From assembly GCF_016924645.1 (NCBI RefSeq), contig NZ_JAFFJV010000011.1:186001-250000 (forward strand): a stretch of DNA of 64,000 bases, written 5' to 3'. The stretch is from Rufibacter psychrotolerans. GTDB lineage: Bacteria; Bacteroidota; Bacteroidia; Cytophagales; Hymenobacteraceae. The first letter of the stretch is position 1; every line of letters begins with the position of its first letter. The notes under the pieces were generated by a model, which saw only the letters and a program-made list of their open reading frames with translations, had not been told where the DNA came from and ran no database searches. Both the position numbers and the translations under genes were made by a program. Shown in pieces: positions 8,984 through 16,674 of this stretch.

Positions 8984-10147
8984 ATGGATCTCTCATATAT
9001 CCTGAACGAGCTCGGGGAAGACCGGGCAGGTTACTTCCAGGCGGTGGCTCCGCCCATTCTCCAGACCTGCAACTTCGCCAGCCAGACCGTGGGCGAAATG
9101 CGCCACAAACTGCAGCACGAAACAGAGGCCCACTTTTACACCCGGGGCAAGAATCCTACGGTGGCCATGCTGGAAAAGAAGATGGCTGCCCTGGAGGGCA
9201 CCGAGCAGGCCCTTGGGTTTGGGAGCGGCATGGCCGCCGTGGCCGCCGCGGTCTTGTCGCAGGTAAAGGCGGGCGACCACGTGGTGTGCGTGAAAAGGCC
9301 CTACACCGGCACCAACAAGCTCATGCGCCAGTTCTTGCCCCGTTTTGGGGTGGAAGTAACCCTGGTAGACGGCACAGATGCCCGCAACTTTCTACAGGCC
9401 ACGCGCGCGAACACCGCCTTGTTTTACCTGGAGAGCCCTAATTCCTTCCTGTTTGAGCTGCAGGACATCAGGGCCATCACCGCCTTCGCGCGGGAGCGAA
9501 ACATCTGTACCGTGCTGGACAACAGCTTCGCCACGCCCCTGTTCCAGAACCCGGCGGCCATGGGCGTGGACCTGGTGGTGCACTCGGCCACCAAGTACAT
9601 AGGCGGGCACAGCGACGTGTTGGGCGGCATTGTCTGCGGCTCGAGGGAGCGCATCTACAAGATCTTCTCGGCTGAGTACACTACCCTGGGAGCGGTGCTC
9701 TCGCCCCACGATGCCTGGCTGCTCCTGCGCGGTCTCCGCACCCTGCCCCTTCGGATGGAGCGCGTGGCCCAGACCACCCGCCGGGTGGTGGCTTACCTGC
9801 AGCAGCGGCACGAGGTGGCCGAGATCATCTGGCCTTTCCTGCCCGAGCATCCGCAGTACTACCTTGCCAGGAAACAGATGCGCAACAACACCGGGCAGTT
9901 CACCATCCGGCTGCAGGCCGATACCCTGGAGCAGGTGGAGAAATTCTGCGACAGCCTGCAGCACTTTCTCATGGCCGCTTCCTGGGGCGGGCACGAGTCC
10001 CTCATTTTCCCCATGGCCGCCGCGTACACGCCCGGAGGGTTCAAGCCCTCGTTGCCGTTTACGCTCATCCGGTTTTACATTGGCCTGGAGGACGCCGACT
10101 ACCTGATCAGGGATCTGGACCAGGCGTTTGCCAAAATGAATGCGTAA
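8984..10147 (+). CDS. Trans-sulfuration family PLP-dependent enzyme (cystathionine synthase/lyase-like)
   Basis: 387 residues, the usual length of the Cys/Met metabolism PLP family. Visible family features: YTRGKNPTVAMLEKKMAALEG near the N-terminus, GFGSGMAAVAAAVL (phosphate-binding area), VLDNSFATPLFQNP, and HSATKYIGGHSDVLGG, in which the Lys of SATKY forms the internal aldimine with PLP. The near-end motif FIRFYIGLED (here LIRFYIGLED) is also typical. Members make or break cystathionine, or split methionine or homocysteine; these activities are hard to separate by sequence and no neighbour settles it. The gene is single, bounded by terminators on both sides. Confidence 0.9.
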   Translation: MDLSYILNELGEDRAGYFQAVAPPILQTCNFASQTVGEMRHKLQHETEAHFYTRGKNPTVAMLEKKMAALEGTEQALGFGSGMAAVAAAVLSQVKAGDHVVCVKRPYTGTNKLMRQFLPRFGVEVTLVDGTDARNFLQATRANTALFYLESPNSFLFELQDIRAITAFARERNICTVLDNSFATPLFQNPAAMGVDLVVHSATKYIGGHSDVLGGIVCGSRERIYKIFSAEYTTLGAVLSPHDAWLLLRGLRTLPLRMERVAQTTRRVVAYLQQRHEVAEIIWPFLPEHPQYYLARKQMRNNTGQFTIRLQADTLEQVEKFCDSLQHFLMAASWGGHESLIFPMAAAYTPGGFKPSLPFTLIRFYIGLEDADYLIRDLDQAFAKMNA

Positions 10148-10149
10148 CG

Positions 10150-10185
10150 GTTTAGGGGCTTTTTTCAGGAAAAGGCATAAAAAAC
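10150..10185. repeat. 36-nt palindromic element, copy 3
   Basis: GTTTAGGGGC to GCATAAAAAAC, with TTTT/AAAA inner arms around CAGG. It begins 2 nt after the stop of the PLP enzyme gene and its right end merges into the following terminator. Confidence 0.55.
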
Positions 10186-10211
10186 GCCACTACGTAGGGT
10201 AGTGGCGTTTT
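10181..10211. terminator. Bidirectional terminator between convergent genes
   Basis: AAAACGCCACTAC pairs perfectly with GTAGTGGCGTTTT. It serves the PLP enzyme gene (+) and the tail-specific protease gene (-). Confidence 0.9.
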
Positions 10212-10237
10212 CTTTTGGGCGATGGTCTTTCTTGAGC

Positions 10238-12346
10238 TTACAGGCCGCTTCGCAGGATGGTCACCGCCTCCTGGATGTACAGGTCTTTCTTGGCGTTGCG
10301 GGTGAAGGCCTGGAAACGGGCGGTAGCGGCGGTGTCGCCGGCTAGCTTAGTCACGTCTGGCTTCAGGGTGGCTACGTCCAGCTGCGGGATGTTCTTGCGG
10401 AGCGTCTCCAGTTTCTTGGATTCCTGCTGGTTGCGGCGCTCTTCGGCCAGGTACGTGCTCAGTTTGAGGGAACGCGTGGTGTTCTCGGTTCGCTCTTTCA
10501 GGCGCAGCGCGTTGTCGTTGATCAGCTTGAACGTTGGGCTGGTCTCAATTCGGGCCTTGGCAGACACCTTCAGCTTTTCAATGGGGAAGTTGGCGGAGTT
10601 CCAGGCGTTGAACTTGGCCGGCTGAATCTCATCGAATGGAAGGGCGTAGTCCTGCTCCTTCTCGCCGTACTTGAGGTAGGTGTAGGTGTCTGGCAGCACC
10701 ACGTCTGGCGTTACCCCGCGCAACTGCACGGTTTTTCCGCTCACGCGGTAGTATTTCTGGGTGGTCAGCTTTAAGTGGCCCAGGGGTTTCACGGCGTCAA
10801 AGGAAGCCGGTAACACCTGGTCCAGGTCAAAGAATTGCTGTACCGTGCCTTTGCCGTAAGTGGAGCTTCCTACAATGAGCCCGCGCTTGTAGTCCTGGAT
10901 GGCGGCGGCCATGATCTCAGACGCCGAGGCGCTGTTCTCGTTCACCAGTACCACCAGCGGACCACCGAACTGCACCTGCGCGTCACGGTCTTCCAGCACC
11001 GCGGCCGGGCCGTTGGCCGATTTTACCTGCACCACCGGACCAGACTTGATGAACAAGCCCACCATGTCTACCACATCTTGCAGGGAGCCCCCGCCGTTGT
11101 TCCTGAGGTCCAGGATAATGCCCTGGGCGTTCTCGGCTTTGAGTTTCTCCACCTCGGCGGCCACGTCTTTGCCGCTGTTGCGTCCGCCCTGGTTTTTAAA
11201 GTCGGCGTAGAAGGCGGGCAGGTGAATGTACCCAATGGGCTTCTGGCCTTTGATCATGAGGGATTTGGCATAGCCTTCCTCGCGCACCACCACGTCTCTG
11301 ATGATGGAGATCACGCGCATGGTGCCGTCTACTTTTTTCACATGCAGGCGCACTTCGGTGCCTTTTTTTCCCCTAATGAGCGACACGGCCTTGTCAATGC
11401 GCATGCCCTGGATGTCTACCGGTGGCTGGTTGCCCTGGGCCACTTTCAGGATCACGTCGCCGGGTTTCAGCTCGCCCTGCAGGTAAGAGGGGCTGCCCGG
11501 AGTAATCTCAGATACTTTGATCACGCCGTCTTTCTCCTGCAGTAAGGCGCCAATTCCCTCTAAACGGCCCGAAAACTCATAGTCAAAGTCTTCTTTTTCT
11601 TTGGGCGCGTAGTACTCGGTGTGCGGGTCATAGATGTTGGCGAACGAGTTGAGGTAGGAAGACCGCCAGTCTTCATTCTCCAGCTGGCTCATGCGCTTGA
11701 ACAGGTCATCATAGTTCTCGCGCAGTTTCTTGCGGGCGTCGGCCTCAATCTCCTGCTGGCTTTTCTTGGGTTCTTTAGCGGCCACCGAATCGGCCTTTTC
11801 CTGGCTGTCAATAGCATCGGCTACCCTAATGAGGGCCTGGTACTTGAGGTATTTGCGCCATTCCTCCTTCAGCTCGGCGGGGGAGGAGGCAAACTTCAGC
11901 TTCTCGGGCTTCACCTCAATGGTTTCCTCGGTGCTGAAGTCAAAAGGCTTGTCCAGGATTTCCTTGTAGTAGCCCTCGGCCTCTTTCAGGCGCTTCTGGA
12001 AAATGCCCATAGACAGGTCAAAGAACTTGAACGAGCCGTTCTTGAACTCATCGTCCAGTTGGGTCTGGTAGGCCATGAGCTGGTTCACGTCTGACTGCAA
12101 CAGGAACTTCTTGTTGTAGTCCAGGCGCTCCAGGTACAGGTTAAAGGCCTTTTTGGAGAAATTATCGTCTAGGCGCTCAGGCGAGTAGTGGGCTGAGCTA
12201 AGCCCCTGCACCAGCACCTTGGTGAGTACTTCGTTTTTCTGGTCCCGTAAAGCGCCGTCTGTCTCCAGGAGCTTGTAGGAGGCAATGCCGAACACCACAG
12301 AGGCGGCAGTACCGTACGTTACCAGTTTTGTCTTTAATGAAAACAT
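10238..12346 (-). CDS. prc: Carboxy-terminal-processing (tail-specific) protease, S41 family
   Basis: 702 residues, the long Prc type rather than the short CtpA type. A single N-terminal hydrophobic segment (about 8-26) acts as signal or anchor, placing the enzyme in the periplasm. Residues about 35-240 form the helical N-terminal domain, about 245-335 a PDZ domain (GIGALLQEKDGVIKV, GDVILKV), and about 365-530 the S41 serine protease core. Catalytic residues by comparison with E. coli Prc are Ser474 in NSASASE and Lys499 in YGKGTVQ, the correct 25 residues apart. A C-terminal charged helical region completes it. It trims or degrades periplasmic proteins from their C-termini. It is transcribed alone and convergent with the PLP enzyme gene. 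Confidence 0.95.
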   Translation of the reverse strand: MFSLKTKLVTYGTAASVVFGIASYKLLETDGALRDQKNEVLTKVLVQGLSSAHYSPERLDDNFSKKAFNLYLERLDYNKKFLLQSDVNQLMAYQTQLDDEFKNGSFKFFDLSMGIFQKRLKEAEGYYKEILDKPFDFSTEETIEVKPEKLKFASSPAELKEEWRKYLKYQALIRVADAIDSQEKADSVAAKEPKKSQQEIEADARKKLRENYDDLFKRMSQLENEDWRSSYLNSFANIYDPHTEYYAPKEKEDFDYEFSGRLEGIGALLQEKDGVIKVSEITPGSPSYLQGELKPGDVILKVAQGNQPPVDIQGMRIDKAVSLIRGKKGTEVRLHVKKVDGTMRVISIIRDVVVREEGYAKSLMIKGQKPIGYIHLPAFYADFKNQGGRNSGKDVAAEVEKLKAENAQGIILDLRNNGGGSLQDVVDMVGLFIKSGPVVQVKSANGPAAVLEDRDAQVQFGGPLVVLVNENSASASEIMAAAIQDYKRGLIVGSSTYGKGTVQQFFDLDQVLPASFDAVKPLGHLKLTTQKYYRVSGKTVQLRGVTPDVVLPDTYTYLKYGEKEQDYALPFDEIQPAKFNAWNSANFPIEKLKVSAKARIETSPTFKLINDNALRLKERTENTTRSLKLSTYLAEERRNQQESKKLETLRKNIPQLDVATLKPDVTKLAGDTAATARFQAFTRNAKKDLYIQEAVTILRSGL

Positions 12347-12677
12347 ATACTTGTCTGTAGTAAGGTCAGTAAGTGAGTATACAAAAGTAGTGCCTGAATT
12401 CCAGGGGCATCAATCACTTAAACGTACACCCGCTCTAGAAAGGTGTAGCCGTAATGATATAATTTACAAAAGAATTGCAAGTAAGCAGAACCTTTCAGTT
12501 AAGGTACTTTTCAGGCCTCTTTTTTTTAACAAAGAAAGGCTGAAGTTTGTTTCTGGTTGATTTTCAGGGGCAAAATAACCTGAGGCAGTTTAAGGATTTT
12601 ACGGGGCCTTTGTGGAATCTGAGACCGGGCGGCATCTTGGGGGAAAGAGCATCTACCTTTCACCTAACGCAAACGCC
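12347..12677. other. Divergent intergenic region (prc / tonB)
   Basis: No gene seen. A reading frame runs into tonB from a GTG at 12612 but lacks coding character before the ATG at 12678. T-rich tracts (12510-12530) and sequence recalling fragments of the 36-nt palindrome are present, but no full copy. Confidence 0.4.
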
Positions 12678-13517
12678 ATGGAAACCAACCCTACCTACGC
12701 CGCCTCCTTAGATGACATGATTTTTGAGGGCCGCAACAAAGCCTACGGCGCGTACGTGCTGCGCCGGATCTACCACCAGCACCTGAGCCGGGCGATTTTG
12801 TACGCCATTGGGCTGTTCCTGGCCGGCTTTCTGATCCCGTTGGTGGGCAACCTGCTGCGCGACCATCCGCCCCTGAGTGCAGCCCCCAAAAAGGCCGGGC
12901 CGGTGCGCATGATCTCGGTGGTGCTCCCGCCGCCGGTAGAGCCCGTGGAGCCCGTGAAGGCCACCCCACCGGCCGGTGCCCCCAAGCCCGCAGGACCTAC
13001 CGTTCGCAACACCACCCTCAAGGTGGTGGAGGACACCAAGCCCGTCACAGATCAAGTGCCCACCCAGGAGGAACTGGCCACCGCCGCGTCTGGGCTTACC
13101 ACCTCCCCCGGCGACGGAAGCAGCGCCCCCGACCTTACAGCCCCGGGCTCCGGCCCAGGCCTGGGTACCGAAGAAGGGGAAGGAGCCGCCCCGGCCAAGG
13201 TGGAGCCGTTCATCAGCGTGGAGCACATGCCCCAGTTTGAGGGAGGCCTGCCCCAGTTGATGGCGTTTATTGGCAAGCACCTGCGCTACCCCAAAGCGGC
13301 CCAGCAGCACGGGGTGGAAGGAACGGTAGTGGTGAGTTTTGTGGTGGCCGCCACCGGCGAGGTCACCGATGTACAGGTGCTCAAGGGCCTGGGGTACGGC
13401 ACCGAAGAGGAAGCCCTAAAGGTCATCCAGAAGTTGCCCCGCTGGAAACCCGGCAACCAGAACGGCCGGGCCGTGCCGGTGCGAATGACCCTGCCCATCC
13501 GGCTGGAGCTGAAGTAA
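12678..13517 (+). CDS. Energy transducer TonB
   Basis: 279 residues from the ATG at 12678, chosen because METNPTYAASLDDMIFEGRNKAYGAY is the common start of Bacteroidota TonB proteins; a GTG 66 bases upstream would add an unconserved tail. One membrane helix (about 36-55: AILYAIGLFLAGFLIPLVG) is followed by a Pro-rich periplasm-spanning stretch (about 75-185) and the C-terminal TonB domain (about 190-279) with FEGGLPQLMAFI, YPKAAQQHGVEGTVVVSFVV and LPRWKPGNQNG. TonB passes proton-motive energy to outer-membrane receptors such as the SusC protein later in this window. No exbB/exbD genes are adjacent, as is usual for the extra TonB copies in this phylum. Confidence 0.93.
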   Translation: METNPTYAASLDDMIFEGRNKAYGAYVLRRIYHQHLSRAILYAIGLFLAGFLIPLVGNLLRDHPPLSAAPKKAGPVRMISVVLPPPVEPVEPVKATPPAGAPKPAGPTVRNTTLKVVEDTKPVTDQVPTQEELATAASGLTTSPGDGSSAPDLTAPGSGPGLGTEEGEGAAPAKVEPFISVEHMPQFEGGLPQLMAFIGKHLRYPKAAQQHGVEGTVVVSFVVAATGEVTDVQVLKGLGYGTEEEALKVIQKLPRWKPGNQNGRAVPVRMTLPIRLELK

Positions 13518-13537
13518 ATGGGAGGGGCGAGCCTGCC

Positions 13538-13573
13538 GTTTTGGACCAGATTCTGCCAAAACCGCCCTGAAAC
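13538..13573. repeat. 36-nt palindromic element, copy 4
   Basis: GTTTTGGACC at the left and CGCCCTGAAAC at the right, about 20 nt after the tonB stop and before its terminator. Pairing is interrupted in the inner arm. Confidence 0.5.
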
Positions 13574-13601
13574 AGGAAAGCTACGTCAAACCTACCCCAT
13601 C

Positions 13602-13640
13602 AAAAAAGCCCCTCCTCAGTAAAGAGAAGGGGCTTTTTTT
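13602..13640. terminator. Bidirectional terminator between convergent genes
   Basis: AAAAAAGCCCCT-C-CTC pairs with GAG-A-AGGGGCTTTTTT. It separates tonB (+) from the stress-type protein gene (-). Confidence 0.9.
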
Positions 13641-13659
13641 GCGGAGGAGTGTCTATCCC

Positions 13660-14199
13660 TTACCGGTAGATGTGCTCACCGCGGCTGGTGCGCCACTCAT
13701 TCTCAAAGTAGTCGGCGTCTTCGTTGGAGCGCGGCGTCACGCCCATCACAATATTTCCTTCTTTGATGCCAGACTCATAGACCTTGGCTCTGTCTTCAGG
13801 AATTCCGGAACCTACCAGGGCACCCAGCAAACCGCCAGTCAAGCCACCGGCCCCGGCACCGGCCAGACCAGCCGCCAACGGACCGGCAATGACCAGTCCT
13901 AATCCTGGCAAGGCCACCGACGTACCAATGGCGGCAATGGCCCCCACAATAGCCCCCAGGGTACCCCCAATGGCAGAACCTGCACCGGCTCCTTCCAGGG
14001 CTTTGCTGCCCAGCTCAGTGTCATGGTCACCATCTGCGAAGTGGCGCTTGCGGGCATCATCGCTCATGATCACGTTAATGTCATCTTTGCTGTAACCGCG
14101 GCTGTGCAGGGCATTGTACGCACGCTCGGCGCTGTCTCTATCTCTGAACATGCCTGTCATCATGCGGGAGTTGTTGGTGTTTCCGGTGTGATTTTCCAT
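13660..14199 (-). CDS. Glycine-rich general-stress-type protein
   Basis: 179 residues from the ATG at 14197-14199 (MENHTGNTNN); an upstream alternative start would add 11 unconserved residues. Residues about 14-45 (MTGMFRDRDSAERAYNALHSRGYSKDDINVIM) match the N-terminal fold of general stress protein 17M-like proteins, which pair a short alpha/beta domain with a hydrophobic glycine zipper. Here residues about 65-130 are strongly Gly/Ala-rich and could insert in or lie on a membrane. The C-terminal part (YESGIKEGNIVMGVTPR) returns to the alpha/beta fold. Such genes are often induced by osmotic or general stress in other bacteria; regulation here is not visible. Terminators flank it on both sides. 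Confidence 0.75.
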   Translation of the reverse strand: MENHTGNTNNSRMMTGMFRDRDSAERAYNALHSRGYSKDDINVIMSDDARKRHFADGDHDTELGSKALEGAGAGSAIGGTLGAIVGAIAAIGTSVALPGLGLVIAGPLAAGLAGAGAGGLTGGLLGALVGSGIPEDRAKVYESGIKEGNIVMGVTPRSNEDADYFENEWRTSRGEHIYR

Positions 14200-14336
14200 A
14201 GTTCGTTGTTTAATGTTTAGCAGATGTAACATAGTGGTAATTGCTAGGGCCAGTCGCTAACTGGCAACTGGCAATTAGATTTTAATTAACGCAAGCAGTA
14301 CGTATAAGTTACATGCACCCGGGGAGCCCGAAACAG

Positions 14337-14365
14337 AAAAGCCCGTGCTGGGCACGGGCTTTTTA
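14337..14365 (-). terminator. Rho-independent terminator of the protease gene
   Basis: AAAAGCCCGTGC pairs with GCACGGGCTTTT around TGG. Read on the minus strand it follows the trypsin-like protease gene and precedes the stress-type gene; T tracts on both sides allow either direction. Confidence 0.85.
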
Positions 14366-14395
14366 GGGGTATTTTCAGCAAAAGGGGGTAAAAAC
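14360..14395. repeat. 36-nt palindromic element, copy 5
   Basis: TTTTTAGGGG to GGGTAAAAAC, inner arms ATTTT/AAAA around CAGC. It lies 13 nt beyond the 3' end of the protease gene and shares its left end with the terminator T run. Confidence 0.5.
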
Positions 14396-14408
14396 AGCGT
14401 TTTCTGGG

Positions 14409-15524
14409 TTAGTTGTAGACCTTTACCATATAGACAAAGTCCTGGAGCTTCTTGAGCTGCTGCGGGCGCGCTGTGCCGGCCAGGTTGTTGACCTTGGGCA
14501 GCGAGATGGGCTTTGGCAGGCGGTGCTCGGGCAGTTGCTCCAGCAGCGACAGCAGGTAGGCAGATTTCACCGCGAAGGCAGCCCCGTCCACTCCCAGCAT
14601 CTTGCCGCTGATCACCCCAATCATGTTGCCGCGGTCATCCAGCAGCGGGCCGCCGCTGTTGCCGGGGTTCAGGGGAATGGAGATCTGGTAAGAGGCGGTA
14701 TCGCCGTATACGCCGGACCGGGAACTGAGGGTGCCCTCGCCAAACACAATGTCCTCCCGGGGGTAACCCAGCGTGAACACGCGCTCGCCCAGGTCGCTTT
14801 CCTTCTGCTTGAACGAGTACGGCAGCTTGCCGAAGCCGGTGAAGGCGGTATCGGTCACGCGCAGCAGGGCCAGGTCGCGCACCTGGTCTGAGTAGATTTC
14901 CTCCACCTTGTACTTGGTGCCGCTCTTGTTCTCAATCATGAGCGAATCTGCCCCCTCAATGACGTGGTAGCTGGTGACAAAGTACCCGTCTGAGGTGAGC
15001 ACGAAGCCGGTGCCCGAGAACTGGCCCGGATTGGCAGACGCGTTCTTGGGCGTGGCCACGCTGGGGTTGAGCAGGGCGTTCTGCTTGCGCTTCAGGTCCT
15101 CTACCTCGCGGCGCAGCTCCACGTAGCGGGCGGTTTGCTGCTTGGTGGCCGAGCGCCACATTTCCATGCCCAGCAAACTGCTGAACACCGTGACAATGGC
15201 CACGGTGGCGGCAACTCCCATGGTAGCCGCGTACCGGCGCATGAAAATCTGCATGGGCGTGCGGCGGCGCAACACCGGCACGGGGGCCGGGGTGGATTTC
15301 TGGTTTTCCTGTTGCCAGGCCTGGTGGTGCTGGTTCAGGCGGTCGCGCAGCGATTTCTGCCGGCCGTGGTTCTGCAGGGCGGCCGTGAACAGCTCCGCCT
15401 CCCGTACCCGCTGGGCGAACACGGGGTCAGCGGCCATGCGCTCCTGCAGGGCTCTGCGCTCTGCCGAGGTCACCTGGTGCTGGTGGAAGCGTTCCAGTAA
15501 TTCTAATAATTCTCTGTCACTCAT
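14409..15524 (-). CDS. Membrane-anchored trypsin-like serine protease with anti-sigma-like N-terminus
   Basis: 371 residues. Residues 1-90 are a soluble helical region (MSDRELLELLERFHQHQVTSAERRALQERM...) that looks like the cytoplasmic N-terminus of anti-sigma factors. A single membrane helix follows at about 97-118. After a short coiled segment (about 130-150) comes a periplasmic trypsin-like domain (about 165-320) with a full triad: His187 in SYHVIEG, Asp217 in VRDLALL, Ser290 in NPGNSGGPL. No PDZ domain is present, unlike DegP/HtrA. It lies 49 nt downstream of the ECF sigma factor gene on the same strand, where an anti-sigma factor is normally found. I infer a protein that senses or processes periplasmic signals and may hold the sigma factor; the protease call is firm, the anti-sigma role is not. 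Confidence 0.85.
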   Translation of the reverse strand: MSDRELLELLERFHQHQVTSAERRALQERMAADPVFAQRVREAELFTAALQNHGRQKSLRDRLNQHHQAWQQENQKSTPAPVPVLRRRTPMQIFMRRYAATMGVAATVAIVTVFSSLLGMEMWRSATKQQTARYVELRREVEDLKRKQNALLNPSVATPKNASANPGQFSGTGFVLTSDGYFVTSYHVIEGADSLMIENKSGTKYKVEEIYSDQVRDLALLRVTDTAFTGFGKLPYSFKQKESDLGERVFTLGYPREDIVFGEGTLSSRSGVYGDTASYQISIPLNPGNSGGPLLDDRGNMIGVISGKMLGVDGAAFAVKSAYLLSLLEQLPEHRLPKPISLPKVNNLAGTARPQQLKKLQDFVYMVKVYN

Positions 15525-15573
15525 ATATGGATAACATCCCTTACGGATGCGCTTTTATTATAAAGGCCTTGGC

Positions 15574-16155
15574 TCACGAGGGCACCTGGTAGTCCAGAAA
15601 GAACAGCTTTTTCAGGCGCATGAGGCACTTGTACTTCTGGTTCTTGGCCGAGTCTACGTTGTTGTAGCCAAACTTCTCGGTGATCTCGGGCATGCCCATG
15701 CTGCGGAGATAAAAATCTTCCAGCAGGGTTTTGCAAGGTTCGCCCAGTTGTGCCAGCGCGTTGGCCATGGCCTCAAACTTCAGCTCGTTCTGCTCGGCCA
15801 AGTCCACGTCGTCTTCCACCCGGGGGGCCAGCTCAGACTCGGTGTCTTCCACCATGCCGGGGCTGAAGCGGCTGCTTCTGGACAGCCGTTTCAGCCACAA
15901 TCTCCTGCAGATGGAGTACAGGTACGTCTTAATCTGGCAGTTAAGCTCCAGTTGGCCCGCCTTGATCTTTTCATAGAAGACAATCACGGCCTCCTGAAAG
16001 ATATCCTTGGCGTCATCCTCCGTTCCGCTGTTGCTCTGCACAAAGAACAGCACCATGGGGAAGTGGAGTTTGTATAACCTACTCAGTGCCATGTCGTCGT
16101 CCTGTAGAATTCCTTCTATGATGGCCGCATCGGTCACTAGCGCCTTACTAATCAT
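15574..16155 (-). CDS. RNA polymerase ECF-type sigma-70 factor
   Basis: 193 residues from the ATG at 16153-16155 (MISKALVTD); an in-frame TTG three codons upstream is less likely. Region 2 is visible at about 25-90 (LYKLHFPMVLFFVQSN, DAKDIFQEAVIVFYEKI, then IKTYLYSICRRLWLKR). Region 4 is at about 130-185 (ALAQLGEPCKTLLEDFYLRSMGMPEITEKFGY), containing the helix-turn-helix. The linker is acidic (EDTESELAPRVEDDVDLAEQ). ECF factors direct polymerase to a small regulon, usually after release from a partner anti-sigma factor; the next gene is the natural candidate partner. The gene starts in an AT-rich gap divergent from the small lipoprotein gene. Confidence 0.92.
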   Translation of the reverse strand: MISKALVTDAAIIEGILQDDDMALSRLYKLHFPMVLFFVQSNSGTEDDAKDIFQEAVIVFYEKIKAGQLELNCQIKTYLYSICRRLWLKRLSRSSRFSPGMVEDTESELAPRVEDDVDLAEQNELKFEAMANALAQLGEPCKTLLEDFYLRSMGMPEITEKFGYNNVDSAKNQKYKCLMRLKKLFFLDYQVPS

Positions 16156-16294
16156 GCTTGTCAATTAATACAGTTTCAGCCATTTAGTAACCCACAGAAA
16201 AAAAATAAAAAATTTCTGAAAACAGTGGGTTACCTGTGGGGGGGTAGTGGTATAAAGGTTCAAATTAACGCTAAAACCCTTAAAAAAAATTACA

Positions 16295-16525
16295 ATGAAA
16301 AAGGTATTTTCTCTTGCCCTGGTAGCTGGTATGTTCGCTTTCGCTTCTTGCGAGTCTAAGCCTGCAACTGAAGGAACTGAAGGAGCTGCTACTGAAGCTA
16401 CTTCTACTGACGCCGCTGCTACTGACGCTGCTGACGCTACTACTACTGACACTACTGCCACTACTGGCACCACTACTACTACTGATTCAGCTGCCGCTAC
16501 TACTGGCACTACAACTGCTCAGTAA
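16295..16525 (+). CDS. Small Thr/Ala-rich low-complexity lipoprotein
   Basis: 76 residues. A good lipoprotein signal (MKKVFSLALVAGMFAFASC) places the lipidated Cys at 19. The mature part is almost entirely Thr, Ala, Asp and Glu (EGTEGAATEATS, TTDTTATTGTTTTT), with DNA made of ACT/GCT/GAC codons, and ends AAQ-like (TTTAQ). No fold is expected; it may be a flexible surface coat or a glycosylation substrate, since Thr-rich sequence is the target of Bacteroidota O-glycosylation (motif D-S/T-A/L/V/I/M/T, e.g. DTT). It is divergent from the ECF sigma factor gene and followed by a very strong terminator, consistent with high expression. Function unknown. Confidence 0.8.
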   Translation: MKKVFSLALVAGMFAFASCESKPATEGTEGAATEATSTDAAATDAADATTTDTTATTGTTTTTDSAAATTGTTTAQ

Positions 16526-16566
16526 TTTGTGGTGTGCGCAGGCACACTCCCAAAGACGAGTACAAG

Positions 16567-16605
16567 GCGTCTCTTACGTTCGCGTGAGAGACGCTTTCTT
16601 TTTTA
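16567..16605 (+). terminator. Strong terminator with UUCG tetraloop
   Basis: A 12-bp stem starting GCGTCTCT and ending AGAGACGC closes on a TTCG tetraloop and is followed by TTTCTTTTTT. It ends the small lipoprotein transcript. Confidence 0.92.
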
Positions 16606-16609
16606 AGCG

Positions 16610-16662
16610 AAAAGTCCGTTTTACGCCTGTTCTACCTAAAACAAGCCTAAAACGGACTTTTT
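16610..16662. repeat. 36-nt palindromic element, copy 6, extended into a terminator-like hairpin
   Basis: The 36-nt core (16618-16653, GTTTTACGCC to GCCTAAAAC) is extended by AAAAGTCC/GGACTTTT, giving about 22 pairs around CTACCTA. With A/T flanks of the normal polarity this copy could end the proline dehydrogenase transcript, whose stop is at 16675. Confidence 0.75.
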
Positions 16663-16674
16663 AGTTTACTGCCG

